A stretch of DNA of 64,000 bases from Maritimibacter harenae (GCF_009882975.1 NZ_WTUX01000017.1:350362-414361); one strand, 5' to 3'; positions 1 through 9,418 are shown, numbered from the stretch's first letter. The notes: generated from the sequence alone by a model not told the origin. Program-made: numbers and translations.

Positions 1-55
1 TTTTCATATTGTTATTTCATGTCAATGCTTTAAACGGCATTTTTCATGCAAAACC

Positions 56-652
56 TCAAGCGGGTTTGCGCGCGATCAGGTCGATCAGCGCCGACATCCC
101 CGAATGGCCCGGCCCCTCGTCCAGCTCCCGCTCGTAGGCTTCGAGCCGCAGGATCTCCCACCCTGCGTAGGCGTCCGCCAGCATTTCCTCCGTGTAGAGG
201 TTTTCGACCGCTTTCGGCCCGCCGGTGCCGTACTCGATCTGCTTGGGCGTGTAGCCGTGGATCATGATCAGCCCGCCCGGGGACACGGCGCGGCCCATTC
301 CGTCGAAGACCTGGTCACGCTCCGCGGGCGTCAGGAATTGGAAGAAGATGCCGGCGACGATGTCGAATTGCGTGGCGTCCCAGTCCCAGTCGAAGATGTC
401 CGCCTCCACGAAATTCACCGTCACCCCGCGTTCGTCCGCCAGCGCGCGGGCCTTGGCGATGGCGTTGGGCGCGGCTTCCATCGCGGTCACCTCGAGCCCC
501 TTCTGGGCCATGAAGACCGAGTTTCGCCCCTCGCCGTCGGCCACCGCCAGCGCGCTGAGACCCGGCTCGAGGTAGTCCTGCTGGGCCACCAGGAATTGCG
601 ACGGCGCCTTGCCGAAGACGAAATCATCGGTCGCGTAGCGGTCGTTCCACAT
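56..652 (-). CDS. Class I SAM-dependent methyltransferase
   Basis: 198-residue protein with the seven-strand Rossmann methyltransferase pattern. The glycine motif I is degenerate (ALAVADGEGRNS, residues 35-46). The acidic strand-2 end is at VTAMEAAP, and VEADIFDW gives the adenine-side acidic residue. TehB/thiopurine-methyltransferase-like proteins of this length act on small molecules, but the acceptor cannot be read from the sequence. The ATG at 652 has AAAGGAG eight bases upstream, which supports this start. The gene diverges from the DUF2461 gene at 740 across an 87-bp gap. Family call firm, substrate unknown. Confidence 0.85.
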   Translation of the reverse strand: MWNDRYATDDFVFGKAPSQFLVAQQDYLEPGLSALAVADGEGRNSVFMAQKGLEVTAMEAAPNAIAKARALADERGVTVNFVEADIFDWDWDATQFDIVAGIFFQFLTPAERDQVFDGMGRAVSPGGLIMIHGYTPKQIEYGTGGPKAVENLYTEEMLADAYAGWEILRLEAYERELDEGPGHSGMSALIDLIARKPA

Positions 653-739
653 TGCGCAAACTCCTTTCAGACAGCTGCACGGCCCGCTTGGCGGATCGGG
701 CGAACCTCGTCACACTGGCAAAAGCGGAAAGGTTTGGCG

Positions 740-1378
740 ATGGACGATTTCGGCAATCTCACCTCCGACGCGCGCGGCTTCCTGTCGCGGCTCGCGGCGC
801 ACAACGACCGCGACTGGTTCCAGGCGCACAAGTCCGACTACGAGGCGCAAGTCAAGCGGCCGGCGGAGCTTATGCTCGAGACGCTGCGCGACAGGTTCGC
901 GCGCGACCTCGGGTGGGAGACGGTGCCGAAAATCTACCGCATCTACCGGGACGTGCGCTTTTCGAGGGACAAGACGCCCTACAAGACCCACCTGCACCTG
1001 CAATGGAGCCAGCGTGACGCGCCGCTCGCCTGCTATTTCGGCGTCTCCCGCGAATACTGCAAAGTCGGCGTGGGCACCTTCGCCTTCGACAAGGCGGCCC
1101 TGCCCCGATGGCGCGCCCGCGTGGCCGATGGGCACCCGGTCATCGAGGAAGCCGCCGCGCTCGAGGCCGCCGGGTGGCAATTGTCGGAGCCGGAGCTCAA
1201 GCGCGTCCCCGCGCCCTATGGCGCCGATCACCCGGCCGGGGCGCACCTCAGGCGCAAGGGGCTCGTGCTCTGGCACGACCTCGATGACGATGAGGAAACG
1301 CGCCTCGCCCCGGTTCTTCTGGAGCGCGTGGGGGAAACGGACGGCCTGCGGCGGGCGCTCGCCGACGCGCTCACCTGA
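740..1378 (+). CDS. DUF2461 / TIGR02453 family protein
   Basis: 212 residues matching the DUF2461 family: an N-terminal FLxxLxxHNDRDWF-type motif (FLSRLAAHNDRDWF), then IYRDVRFSRDKTPYKTH, the family hallmark around residues 72-90. The family is widespread and of unknown function. The ATG at 740 is chosen because homologous sequence begins here and GGAAAGG lies just upstream; the frame stays open further upstream over the divergent methyltransferase gene. It converges on the murein transglycosylase, with 4 bp between the two stop codons. Confidence 0.85.
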   Translation: MDDFGNLTSDARGFLSRLAAHNDRDWFQAHKSDYEAQVKRPAELMLETLRDRFARDLGWETVPKIYRIYRDVRFSRDKTPYKTHLHLQWSQRDAPLACYFGVSREYCKVGVGTFAFDKAALPRWRARVADGHPVIEEAAALEAAGWQLSEPELKRVPAPYGADHPAGAHLRRKGLVLWHDLDDDEETRLAPVLLERVGETDGLRRALADALT

Positions 1379-1382
1379 GGGA

Positions 1383-2654
1383 TCACGCGCGCGGGGTGCC
1401 GCCCAGCCGGCGCAGAAGCGCCTTCGTCGCGACCCCGGTCGAGGGCAGCCCGTTGGCCGCTTCGTAGGCCCGGATCGCCGCTTCCGACTTGGCCCCGATC
1501 ACGCCGTCCGCCCCTTCGGTATCGAATCCGCGCGCGGTCAGCCGCCGCTGGATTTCCTTGCGGTCCTCGAGCGTGAGCCCCTGCGGATCGGGCCCGAAGG
1601 ACGTCCGGATCGGCCCGCCGCCCGCGATCCGGTCGCCCAGGTGCCCCACCCCGATCGCGTAGGACGTCGCGTTGTTGTAGCGCTTGATGACATCGAAGTT
1701 GCGAAAGACCATGAAGGCGGGTCCACCGCTTTCCGGCTCGATGACCCGCGCGGGGCCGTGGTCTCGGATACGCCCCCCGTCCATGTCGCGCACGCCCATC
1801 GCGGTCCAGTCTGCCACGCTGCGCGTGTTGGAAAAGCCCGCCCGCGCGCGGTCGAACCCCTGGGGCAGGCGCACCTCCAGCCCCCAGGGCTGGCCCCGGG
1901 TCCAGCCGAACTTGGCCAGGTAATTCGCGGTCGAGGCCAGCGCGTCGGTCGGGTCCTCGGCCCAGATATCGCGCCGCCCGTCGCCGGTGTGATCGACGGC
2001 ATAGGCGAGATACGAGGTCGGCATGAATTGCGTATGGCCCATCGCGCCGGCCCAGGAGCCGCGCATGTTCTCGGGCGTGGTGTCCCCGGCCGCGAGGATC
2101 TTCAGCACCGCGAAGAGCTGTTTCTCGAAGAAGTCCTTGCGCCGCCCGTCGAAGGCGAGCGTCGACATCGCGCTCACGATATGCACGTCGCCCCGGCGTT
2201 CGCCGTAGGAGCTTTCCATGCCCCAGACGGCCGTGACGATCTTCTTGTCGACCCCGTAGCGCGCCTCGATCCCGTCGAGGGTGCGCGACAGGCTGGCGTA
2301 TTTCGCGCGGCCGTTGCGCACGCGTTCGTCGCTGGCGGCAATGGCGAGGTAGTCTTCCAGCGTACGGGTGAACTCGGTCTGGTCGCGGTCGCGCTCGATC
2401 ACCTTGGGCAGGTAGCCCGCGCCGCGAAAGGCACGCTCGACCACCGCGCCGGAATGCCCCGCGGCCACCGCGCGTTTCTTGAAGCTCGCGACCCAGGCGT
2501 CGTAGTCGGCGTTGGGCACCGCGCGCATCGTGCTCGAGGCCGGCGCCGTGGCCGATCCGGCAAAACGCGCCGGTCCCCGCCCGCAGGCCGCGAGGCCGGT
2601 CAATGCCAGCCCGCCTGCCGCGAATCCGCGCCGTGTCAGAAGAAGTCCGCTCAT
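1383..2654 (-). CDS. Lytic murein transglycosylase (MltB type) with peptidoglycan-binding domain
   Basis: 423 residues. The N-terminus combines twin arginines (TRRGF) with a lipobox (LTGLAAC, Cys24), suggesting a Tat- or Sec-exported lipoprotein. The SLT_2/MltB domain follows, with the catalytic-Glu motif AVWGMESSYG near residue 145 and NYLAKFGW later. The C-terminal ~60 residues form a PG_binding_1 repeat (EIQRRLTARGF...DGVIGAKSEAAIRAYEAANG). It would cleave glycan strands to 1,6-anhydromuropeptides at the cell envelope. The start at 2654 is fixed by the signal sequence; its ribosome site is weak. Confidence 0.9.
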   Translation of the reverse strand: MSGLLLTRRGFAAGGLALTGLAACGRGPARFAGSATAPASSTMRAVPNADYDAWVASFKKRAVAAGHSGAVVERAFRGAGYLPKVIERDRDQTEFTRTLEDYLAIAASDERVRNGRAKYASLSRTLDGIEARYGVDKKIVTAVWGMESSYGERRGDVHIVSAMSTLAFDGRRKDFFEKQLFAVLKILAAGDTTPENMRGSWAGAMGHTQFMPTSYLAYAVDHTGDGRRDIWAEDPTDALASTANYLAKFGWTRGQPWGLEVRLPQGFDRARAGFSNTRSVADWTAMGVRDMDGGRIRDHGPARVIEPESGGPAFMVFRNFDVIKRYNNATSYAIGVGHLGDRIAGGGPIRTSFGPDPQGLTLEDRKEIQRRLTARGFDTEGADGVIGAKSEAAIRAYEAANGLPSTGVATKALLRRLGGTPRA

Positions 2655-2790
2655 GCCTGCACCCGTTCCCGTCTTTTTTTCGTTCCGGGGAGAATAGCGC
2701 CGGGCGGCCCCTGCTCAAAGGAAAGGATTTCCCCCAACCGGCGGATGCGCGCGCTTTTGCCGAGGGCGCGATCAACCGGTCGGGGCCGGC

Positions 2791-5070
2791 TCAGATCGGC
2801 TTGTCGCAGCGCACCGTGACATGCACCGTTCCCCGGCAGGCCTCGGGCCAGACGAGCTGGACGAACTTGTTCTGCGCCCCCTGGTTCACGCGGACCTGCG
2901 GCATCGCCGCGACCCGGGCATTGCCGGCATCGCGGATCTCATCCTCGGCGACCACGGCAGTCACCGTGCGGGCGTTGCCTCCGAAGGGCAGGAAGCCCGA
3001 GGGGTCGAGCGTCCAGGTCGTCGCGTTCGAGCCCTGGTTGAACTCGAGGCAGACCGGGCACATCGTGCGTTGGGTCACGCCGTTGAAGTTGTTGCGCTCG
3101 AAGGTGATGTTGCGAAAGCGCCAGTAATCCGCCCCCGCGATGCTGTCATCGAAGGCCTCGACCCGGTCGATCGTGCCGTTGGCGGCGTAGAACGAGTTCT
3201 CGTTCACCTGCAGACCGGACAGGAAATGGCCCGTCCCGTAGGGTTTCAGGCGGATGAACCGGAAGGACGAAATCGCGCTCGAGCAATAGAAGATATTGCC
3301 GGTGATCGTGAGACCGCCGAAACCGTACTCGGACCCGAAATCGGGGCTCGCGTCGTGTTCGTTGGTCCACTCGATCGCGCAATTGTCGATGTAGTTGCCC
3401 GTGACCGTGGACACGCAGGCCTCGCGCGTGAAGACAAGCCCGGCCACGCGCGGCGCGTTCGAGAAATCGTCGCCCTGGAAGACATGGGTGCCGGTGACGT
3501 TGTGGCCCGTGCCGTTCAGGATGCCCGACAGCCCCATGCGCTGGAACCGGCAGTCGCGGATCTTGGAGTCGTTCGCGTTCACGTTGAAGCCCACGCTGAT
3601 CCGCTGGTCGGCCGCGAGTCCCTGCTCGTTCGAGATCCACTGGCACTGCTCGAGATGCAGGTCCTGGCAGGCCCGCCCGGCCGAGGTGATGCCCTTGTGA
3701 CGCGGCTTGATGAAAAAGCAGTCCTTGAACTGCATGTTCTCACCCTGGCGCGACAGGATCACCCCGTTGCAATAGCCGTTCATCTGGAACTCGACCTCCG
3801 AGAACGTGAGCCGGCGCAGGTTCTCGAACCCCATGAAATCGAGAATGTACTTGTAGCGGGTGAAGGTAAAATCCTGTGTCGGATCAGGCCCGTAGAGCGG
3901 CTGGCTCAACTGCAGCGTCCCCGCCGCCACGTTCACGGAGGTCACGTAGACCTCGCGGCCCACGCCCTTGCCGGTCACCTGGCTGCCCGGCTGAATCTGG
4001 GCGGCATTGGCGAGCCCGGTGATCTGGAGCGGATTGTTGGGGTTGTAGCTGCCCTGGCTGGTGGCGACGTCCGGGGACCACGCGGGCCCGTCCTCGGCGT
4101 AGAACTGGCCATTGCGGATCACACGGCGGATCAGGAACGTGTCGCCGGTGGCGAGCGCGGCCTGCATGTCGATCGGCGCGTCGAGGTTGATGGTCCGCCC
4201 GCCCAGGTCGAACCCGTCGTGATCCGAGAAATGCATCAATGCCTGGAAGCCCTTGCCGAAGGCCGTCACCTCGTCGCCGAAGGCATCGATATAGGTGGGC
4301 AGGTCGAAGTTCCGGATGAGCGACAGGCGGGCCTCGGCCGGCATCGTGAGCGTGCCGTCGAAGCGCACCTTGTTGCGGATGGTGAGGCTCGCGCCGATCC
4401 GGTAGCTTCCGTCCGGCACCACCACCGTGCGCCCGTCGGCCGCCGCATCCGCCGCGGCGAAGGCGGCGTGGTCGTCGGCCACCCCGTCGCCCACCGCGCC
4501 GTAGTCGCGCACGTCCACCACGTCGAGGATGTCGCGCAGGAAGATGCCGGTCACGTCTTCGACCGTGAGGTCGTCGATGCGCACCACGCCGCCCGAGGCG
4601 CCGGTGAGGTCGATCCCGAAATGCCCGTGGGCCGGATCCGCACCCCAGATCATGTCGACGCCGTCCCGGTTGCCCGGCGCCACGATGGCGCTGACCGCGA
4701 CGACCTCGCCATAGGTGTCGAGCGCGACCGCCGGCCCGGTCTCATCCAGCCCCGCGACATGGGCGCCCGCCCCGTCGACCGGATGGCCCGCGACACGCAC
4801 GGACGGAAACGCCCCGCTCATCGCCTTCACCTTCGCGGTGATCCGCAGGTAGGTGCCCGGCAGGATCGGGGTCTCGCCCGTCCAGCGCAGACGCTGCGTG
4901 GTCTCGGTCTTCACGAGTTCGAGGCAGCCGCCGAAATCCGGGTCGGCGGGCACGAAGGCCGCGTTCGCCGCCCCGTCGTAGGTCGCCGATCCGGCCGTGC
5001 CGTTTTCGCTGGACCATTGGTCCAGCCCGTCGACGAAGGGTGACGGCATCAGGTCGAGAGTGCTGCTCAT
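2791..5070 (-). CDS. Large pectate-lyase-3-like right-handed beta-helix protein
   Basis: 759 residues. Residues ~1-180 look like a beta-sandwich, carbohydrate-binding-type region. At ~190 comes the Pectate_lyase_3 opening motif VRDYGAVGDGVADDHAAF, followed by a long beta-helix rich in N/G/T turns and repeated NITFERNNFNG-like rungs. Such proteins bind or cleave acidic polysaccharide, including exopolysaccharide-processing epimerases, lyases and phage depolymerases. No signal peptide is visible. ATG 5070 (MSSTLDLM) is preferred over 5100 because AAAGGGA precedes it. It stands alone, with no prophage neighbours. Fold call good, enzymatic role unproven. Confidence 0.75.
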   Translation of the reverse strand: MSSTLDLMPSPFVDGLDQWSSENGTAGSATYDGAANAAFVPADPDFGGCLELVKTETTQRLRWTGETPILPGTYLRITAKVKAMSGAFPSVRVAGHPVDGAGAHVAGLDETGPAVALDTYGEVVAVSAIVAPGNRDGVDMIWGADPAHGHFGIDLTGASGGVVRIDDLTVEDVTGIFLRDILDVVDVRDYGAVGDGVADDHAAFAAADAAADGRTVVVPDGSYRIGASLTIRNKVRFDGTLTMPAEARLSLIRNFDLPTYIDAFGDEVTAFGKGFQALMHFSDHDGFDLGGRTINLDAPIDMQAALATGDTFLIRRVIRNGQFYAEDGPAWSPDVATSQGSYNPNNPLQITGLANAAQIQPGSQVTGKGVGREVYVTSVNVAAGTLQLSQPLYGPDPTQDFTFTRYKYILDFMGFENLRRLTFSEVEFQMNGYCNGVILSRQGENMQFKDCFFIKPRHKGITSAGRACQDLHLEQCQWISNEQGLAADQRISVGFNVNANDSKIRDCRFQRMGLSGILNGTGHNVTGTHVFQGDDFSNAPRVAGLVFTREACVSTVTGNYIDNCAIEWTNEHDASPDFGSEYGFGGLTITGNIFYCSSAISSFRFIRLKPYGTGHFLSGLQVNENSFYAANGTIDRVEAFDDSIAGADYWRFRNITFERNNFNGVTQRTMCPVCLEFNQGSNATTWTLDPSGFLPFGGNARTVTAVVAEDEIRDAGNARVAAMPQVRVNQGAQNKFVQLVWPEACRGTVHVTVRCDKPI

Positions 5071-5222
5071 GGGGTCCCTTTCGGCTTGGGCCCGGGGCAC
5101 ACCGCGTGCCCGGCCCGTCGCGAGAAGGGGTAGCGGCCGGGTCTTAAGCCGGCTCTAGCCCACCGTACGCTGCCCCGTGGCGGGGCCGTGCGCGCCGAGG
5201 GCGCGCGCCGGTCTGGCGCCGT

Positions 5223-5305
5223 CCCACCTGCCGGTGGGCCGGCGCGGGGCGAGAGGGCGCTGCCCTCTCGCGCTCTCCCGAAGTATTTCGGGAACGATGA
5301 AGGGG
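5223..5305 (-). terminator. Downstream hairpins and recurrent GTATTT..GATGAAGGGG motif after the DUF4336 gene
   Basis: The 236-bp gap holds no gene. Read on the minus strand, right after the DUF4336 stop, it shows the signature CCCCTTCATCGTTCCCGAAA (complement of 5286-5305). A perfect 10-bp inverted repeat follows (5249-5258 / 5262-5271, GCGAGAGGGC, 3-nt loop), then CCCACC/GGTGGG (5223-5228 / 5233-5238). The position fits an mRNA 3' end. The signature recurs after two other genes in this window. Confidence 0.5.
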
Positions 5306-5306
5306 A

Positions 5307-6035
5307 TCAGTCGAGCACGAAACGGAAGGCGCGCCGCAGCTCGGCCGTGCCGTCCCGGTCGTACCAGCGGCCGTGGGCCAGGATCACGCGCTCGGGCGCC
5401 CAGGCGATCATGCGCCCGACATCCTCGCGCAGCGCGTCGCGGTCGCGGAAGGTCGCGCGCATGTCGCGCGGCATCCGGCCATCCGGGTCGGCCACGCCCA
5501 CGAGTTTCGGAATCCAGCGAAACCACCGGGGCAGTTTCCGGGGCTCGAAATTCTCGATCAGGTCGGTGAGGACCAGGGTCCGGCTCTTGCGGTGGAAGAA
5601 CACCGCCTCCCGGTGGACGGTCGAGCCGCGCACGATCATCTGGTCGATCTGCCCGGCCCAGGCCGGCGGGGCCACCTGCGCCAGGTCGTGGTCGAAGGCC
5701 AGGTCGAGCCCGTGGCGCGCGGCCCTGCGCGCGACGTTGGGCGCCGCCCAGGTGCGCGCCTCGGGGAAGCGGGCCTTCCAGTCGGCGATGTAGGCGTAGT
5801 GGATCCAGTTGGGCGCGACGAGGTGGGCGGGCGCGCCCAGCGCGGCAACGCGATCGGCAAGCTCGTCGGTCATCCGCGTCGGCGAGTGCACCCAGAGCGA
5901 GCCGTCCGCGAGGCGCACCAGCGTGGCGCGCGTCGAGAACGGCATGCCGTAGAAGCGGATCGCGGGGCCATCCACGATCCAGATGTCCGGGGCGACCGGT
6001 TTCGGCCGGTCGAGCGGTTCGTAGCCGGTGGTCAT
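5307..6035 (-). CDS. DUF4336 domain protein (metallo-beta-lactamase-like fold)
   Basis: 242 residues resembling DUF4336, a divergent relative of the metallo-beta-lactamase fold. It shows IWIVDGPAIRFYGMPFSTRATLVRLADGSLWVHS-type opening strands (split here: IWIVDGPAIRFYG and LADGSLWVHSPTR), HLVAPNWIHY, and a C-terminal RVILAHGRWYDRDG. The usual HxHxDH metal motif is not present, so hydrolase activity should not be assumed. ATG 6035 (MTTGYEPL) has GGTGG upstream; ATG 6071 is possible. Same strand as and 45 bp behind the DUF4864 gene, probably co-transcribed. Confidence 0.75.
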   Translation of the reverse strand: MTTGYEPLDRPKPVAPDIWIVDGPAIRFYGMPFSTRATLVRLADGSLWVHSPTRMTDELADRVAALGAPAHLVAPNWIHYAYIADWKARFPEARTWAAPNVARRAARHGLDLAFDHDLAQVAPPAWAGQIDQMIVRGSTVHREAVFFHRKSRTLVLTDLIENFEPRKLPRWFRWIPKLVGVADPDGRMPRDMRATFRDRDALREDVGRMIAWAPERVILAHGRWYDRDGTAELRRAFRFVLD

Positions 6036-6080
6036 GCCACCAGTCTTCGGCCCGCTCCCGGGCCCGGTCAAGCGACCCGG

Positions 6081-6497
6081 TCAGGCCCCGACGCCGGCCT
6101 CGCGGATCAGCTGCACGCCGGCGATGCGCCACATGCCGTCGAGTTCCACCATCCGGTAGTCGAGCAGGTGGTAGGTCCCGGCGCCGTCGCGCACCAGAAC
6201 GCGCTGCCACAGGTCGCCGTTCATTTCGCGCAGGTCGAGAAAACGGGTCTCGCTCGGCGCGTAGACCATCGGGTAGCCCTGCTCCACCATCGCGCCGAAG
6301 CGTCCGGGCGAGCCGAACATGGCCTGGATACCGGGCGAGGCATAGGTCCAGGCCTCGTCCACGTCCTCGGCGATGAAGGCATCGAACTGGCGGGTGATGA
6401 CGTCCTGGATGGCCTCGCCGGGTTCCACCTGGGCGGTGACCGGTCCGGCCAGCGCGGCCGAGAGGGCCAGCGCGGTTGCGAATAGGATCTGTTTCAT
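6081..6497 (-). CDS. DUF4864 secreted protein
   Basis: 138 residues: a signal peptide (MKQILFATALALSAALAGPVTA) followed by a DUF4864 domain with an NTF2-like look (WTYASPGIQAMFGSPGRFG, GYPMVYAPSETRFLDL, LWQRVLVRDGAGTYHLLDY, WRIAGVQL). The family is common in Rhodobacterales and has no assigned function. ATG 6497 starts the signal peptide and has AAGGGAGATCAGAG upstream. It is followed by the DUF4336 gene on the same strand and diverges from cydA. Confidence 0.85.
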   Translation of the reverse strand: MKQILFATALALSAALAGPVTAQVEPGEAIQDVITRQFDAFIAEDVDEAWTYASPGIQAMFGSPGRFGAMVEQGYPMVYAPSETRFLDLREMNGDLWQRVLVRDGAGTYHLLDYRMVELDGMWRIAGVQLIREAGVGA

Positions 6498-6735
6498 CTC
6501 TGATCTCCCTTCGTTTCCAAGATACGGGCGAGGGGCCGAATTGGTTTCACCGAACCGTGAAAAAGCCGGACCCCCCTTGGAACAAGGGCCCCGCGTGCCG
6601 CGTTGCCGCTTCGAGGCCGGCGGTCGCGGCCGCCGCGGCGAATTGTCCAATCCAAACCGCGCGCCGCGCCCCCAAATCCCTATCCGTGACATAGGTTTTG
6701 ACGCGCGCACCACGCGCGACCAGACGGAGAGGGTC

Positions 6736-8163
6736 ATGTTCGACACGATCGACGCGGTGCTCCTTGCCCGCATACAATTCGCTTTCACGGTCTCCTTCCA
6801 CTTCCTGTTCCCCGCCTTCACGATCGGCCTGGCGTCGTTCCTGGCGGTGCTCAACGCGTTGTGGCTCTGGAGCGGGAAGCAGAAATACCTCGACCTCTTC
6901 CGCTACTGGGTGAAGATCTTCGCCCTCGCCTTCGCGATGGGCGTGGTGTCGGGGATCGTCATGTCCTACCAGTTCGGGACCAACTGGTCGGTCTTCTCCG
7001 ACAAGGCGGGACCCGTGATCGGGGCGCCGATGGCCTACGAGGTGCTGTCGGCCTTCTTCCTGGAGGCAGGCTTCCTGGGCATCATGCTGTTCGGGCGCGA
7101 CCGGGTCGGACCGGGGCTGCACATGGCCGCAACCGCGATGGTCGCCTTCGGCACCTTCCTGTCGGCCTTCTGGATCCTGTCGGTGAACTCCTGGATGCAC
7201 ACGCCCGCGGGCTTCGCGATCGATCCCGAGACGCAGCAGTTCGTGCCGACGGATTTCTGGCAGGTGATCTTCAACCCGTCGTTCCCCTACCGGCTCGCCC
7301 ACACGGTGACGGCGGCCTACCTCACCACCGCCTTCATCGTGGGTGGCGTGGGCGCCTTCCACCTGCTGCGCCACCGCAGGCGGGGTGAGCACCCCACGCC
7401 CGCCACGCGCACGATGTTCTCGATGGCGATGTGGATGGCCGCGATCGTCGCCCCGGTCCAGATCTTCCTGGGCGACCTGCACGGTCTCAACACGCTCGAA
7501 CACCAGCCGGCAAAGGTCATGGCGATGGAGGGCCACTACGAGAGCCACCCGGAGGGCGCGCCGCTCTACCTCTTCGGCATTCCGAACGATGCCGAGCAGC
7601 GCCTCGACTACGCGTTCGGCATCCCGAAACTGTCGTCGCTGATCCTGAAGCACGACCTCGACGCACCGCTCGCCGGGCTCGACACGATCCCGGACGAGGA
7701 CCAGCCGCCGGTCGGCATCGTCTTCTGGTCCTTCCGCGTCATGGTCGCGCTCGGCTTCGCCATGCTGGGGCTCGGGCTCTGGTCGCTCTGGGCGCGCTGG
7801 CGGGGGCGGCTCTACGACATGCCCTGGCTCCACCGCGCGGCGGTGACGATGGGGCCGTCGGGGCTGATCGCCGTTCTCGCGGGCTGGATCACCACCGAGG
7901 TCGGACGCCAGCCCTTCACGGTCTACGGCCTGTTGCGCACGGCCGACAGCGCGGCCCCGCTCGAAGCGCCCGCCGTCGGGGCCTCGCTCATCGCCTTCAT
8001 CGTCGTCTACTTCGCCGTCTTCGGCGCGGGCACCTATTACATCCTGCGGCTCATGGCGCATTCGCCCAGCTCGCGTGAACCGCGCCTCAAGGACAGCTCC
8101 GAGGGGCCGGTACGCGCCGCGGGGCTCACGCCGGGCCGCCAGGGCCACCAGCCGGGAGAATGA
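6736..8163 (+). CDS. cydA: Cytochrome bd ubiquinol oxidase subunit I (CydA, short Q-loop type)
   Basis: 475 residues with about nine membrane helices. It oxidises quinol and reduces O2 to water at hemes b558, b595 and d. Visible landmarks: the N-terminal histidine in FTVSFHFLFPAFTIG (b595 ligand region), SYQFGTNWSVFSDKAG, AYEVLSAFFLEAGFLGIMLFG, the LAHTVTAAYLTT histidine (b558), and GWITTEVGRQP. It is shorter than E. coli CydA (~522 aa), which fits the short Q-loop, CioA-like branch. ATG 6736 has GGAGAGGG nearby upstream. First gene of a three-gene operon with cydB and a DUF2474 peptide. Confidence 0.95.
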   Translation: MFDTIDAVLLARIQFAFTVSFHFLFPAFTIGLASFLAVLNALWLWSGKQKYLDLFRYWVKIFALAFAMGVVSGIVMSYQFGTNWSVFSDKAGPVIGAPMAYEVLSAFFLEAGFLGIMLFGRDRVGPGLHMAATAMVAFGTFLSAFWILSVNSWMHTPAGFAIDPETQQFVPTDFWQVIFNPSFPYRLAHTVTAAYLTTAFIVGGVGAFHLLRHRRRGEHPTPATRTMFSMAMWMAAIVAPVQIFLGDLHGLNTLEHQPAKVMAMEGHYESHPEGAPLYLFGIPNDAEQRLDYAFGIPKLSSLILKHDLDAPLAGLDTIPDEDQPPVGIVFWSFRVMVALGFAMLGLGLWSLWARWRGRLYDMPWLHRAAVTMGPSGLIAVLAGWITTEVGRQPFTVYGLLRTADSAAPLEAPAVGASLIAFIVVYFAVFGAGTYYILRLMAHSPSSREPRLKDSSEGPVRAAGLTPGRQGHQPGE

Positions 8164-8165
8164 CC

Positions 8166-9197
8166 ATGCCCATCGTTTCAGACATCTCCTTCGACCTCAC
8201 CACGATCTGGGCCTTCGTGATTGCCTTCGCGGTGCTGACCTACGTGGTGCTGGACGGCTTCGACCTGGGGCTCGGGATCCTCTTCGCGACCGAGCGGCGG
8301 CGCCGCGACCGCGACGTGATGATGAATTCCGTGGCGCCGGTCTGGGACGGCAACGAGACCTGGCTCGTACTGGGCGGCGGCGGGCTGTTCGCGGCCTTCC
8401 CGCTGGCCTACTCGATCATCCTGCCGGCGCTCTACGCGCCGCTGGTCGCGATGCTCCTGGCCCTGATCCTGCGCGGCGTCTCCTTCGAATTCCGGTGGAA
8501 GGCGCAGGGCGGCCGGTGGATCTGGGACGCGGCCTTCATCGCGGGCTCCACGATCGCGTCGTTCATGCAGGGGGTGGCACTCGGTGCGCTTCTCCAGGGC
8601 ATCACGGTCGACAAGGCCGCGCGCGCCTATGCCGGGGGCTGGTGGGACTGGTTCACGCCCTTCTCCGCTTTCGTGGGTCTCGCGGTCGTGGTGGGCTACG
8701 CGCTTCTCGGCGCGACATGGCTGGTGTCCAAGACCACCGGCGACCTGCAGGAAAGGATGCGCCGGCGCGCCTGGTTCCTGGGCCTTGCCACGGTCGGCTT
8801 CATCGCGGCCGTGTCGCTCTGGTCGCCCTTCCTGCAGGACGGGTATTTCTACCGCTGGTTCGAGGGCACCCACATCCTGTGGGCCGCGGGCGTCGCCGCG
8901 CTCGTGGCCGGGCTCAACTGGGCGCTCTTTCACGCGCTCCACGTCCACCGGCACGACCACTGGCCCTTCCGGGCCGCGCTGGGGCTCTTCGTCGTGAGCT
9001 TCATCGGGCTGGGGCTGACGATGTATCCCTACATCATCCCCACCGAGATCACGATCTACGAGGCCGCCGCGCCACGTGCTTCGCAGGTCTTCATGCTGGT
9101 GGGCGCGGGCGTCCTGATCCCCGTGATCCTGGCCTACACCGCGTACGCCTACTACGTCTTCAGGGGCAAGATCGACGAGGACACGGGGTATCACTGA
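8166..9197 (+). CDS. cydB: Cytochrome bd ubiquinol oxidase subunit II (CydB)
   Basis: 343 residues, about nine membrane helices, with the CydB signature VVLDGFDLGLGILF and APVWDGNETWLV, and the family's GRWIWDAAF. It pairs with CydA in the membrane. Two ATGs compete. The one at 8160 overlaps the cydA stop, but GGGAG (8154-8158) is only 1 nt away. The ATG at 8166 has the same site at 7 nt, so 8166 is chosen. Confidence 0.95.
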   Translation: MPIVSDISFDLTTIWAFVIAFAVLTYVVLDGFDLGLGILFATERRRRDRDVMMNSVAPVWDGNETWLVLGGGGLFAAFPLAYSIILPALYAPLVAMLLALILRGVSFEFRWKAQGGRWIWDAAFIAGSTIASFMQGVALGALLQGITVDKAARAYAGGWWDWFTPFSAFVGLAVVVGYALLGATWLVSKTTGDLQERMRRRAWFLGLATVGFIAAVSLWSPFLQDGYFYRWFEGTHILWAAGVAALVAGLNWALFHALHVHRHDHWPFRAALGLFVVSFIGLGLTMYPYIIPTEITIYEAAAPRASQVFMLVGAGVLIPVILAYTAYAYYVFRGKIDEDTGYH

Positions 9198-9322
9198 TGG
9201 CGAAGAGTCCGCAGAACACCCGGCCGGCCTGGAAACGCGTCCTGTGGTTCGTCGCGATCTACGCCGCGAGCGTCGCGGTGATCGGCGCGGTCGCCTACCT
9301 GATCCGCCTCTGGATCGTCTAG
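9197..9322 (+). CDS. DUF2474 small membrane protein of the bd oxidase (CydX-like position)
   Basis: 41 residues: a basic N-terminus (PAWKRVLWF) then a single hydrophobic helix (VAIYAASVAVIGAVAYLIRLWIV). Its ATG overlaps the cydB stop (TGATG). Single-helix peptides encoded after cydB (CydX/CydS/DUF2474) stabilise or accompany bd oxidases. The W-K-R-x-x-W-F opening fits DUF2474. Easily missed by gene callers because of its size. Confidence 0.85.
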   Translation: MAKSPQNTRPAWKRVLWFVAIYAASVAVIGAVAYLIRLWIV

Positions 9323-9331
9323 GCGCGCCTG

Positions 9332-9382
9332 CCCCCTTCTCCGGTCCTCAAATATCCCGGGGGTCCGGGGGCTGGCCCCCGG
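9332..9382 (+). terminator. Putative cyd operon 3' end with recurrent C-rich signature and hairpin
   Basis: Ten bases after the DUF2474 stop comes CCCCCTTCTCCGGTCCTCAA, then AATATCCCGGGGG, then a perfect 8-bp inverted repeat CCGGGGGC-TG-GCCCCCGG (9365-9372 / 9375-9382). It lies between the convergent cyd operon and lysS. No U-tract follows, so an intrinsic terminator is not certain. It resembles the 3' signatures after the DUF4336 gene and dacB. Confidence 0.45.
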
Positions 9383-9418
9383 CGGGTCGCCGCGGGCGCA
9401 AGCCCCCGGCGAAACCGG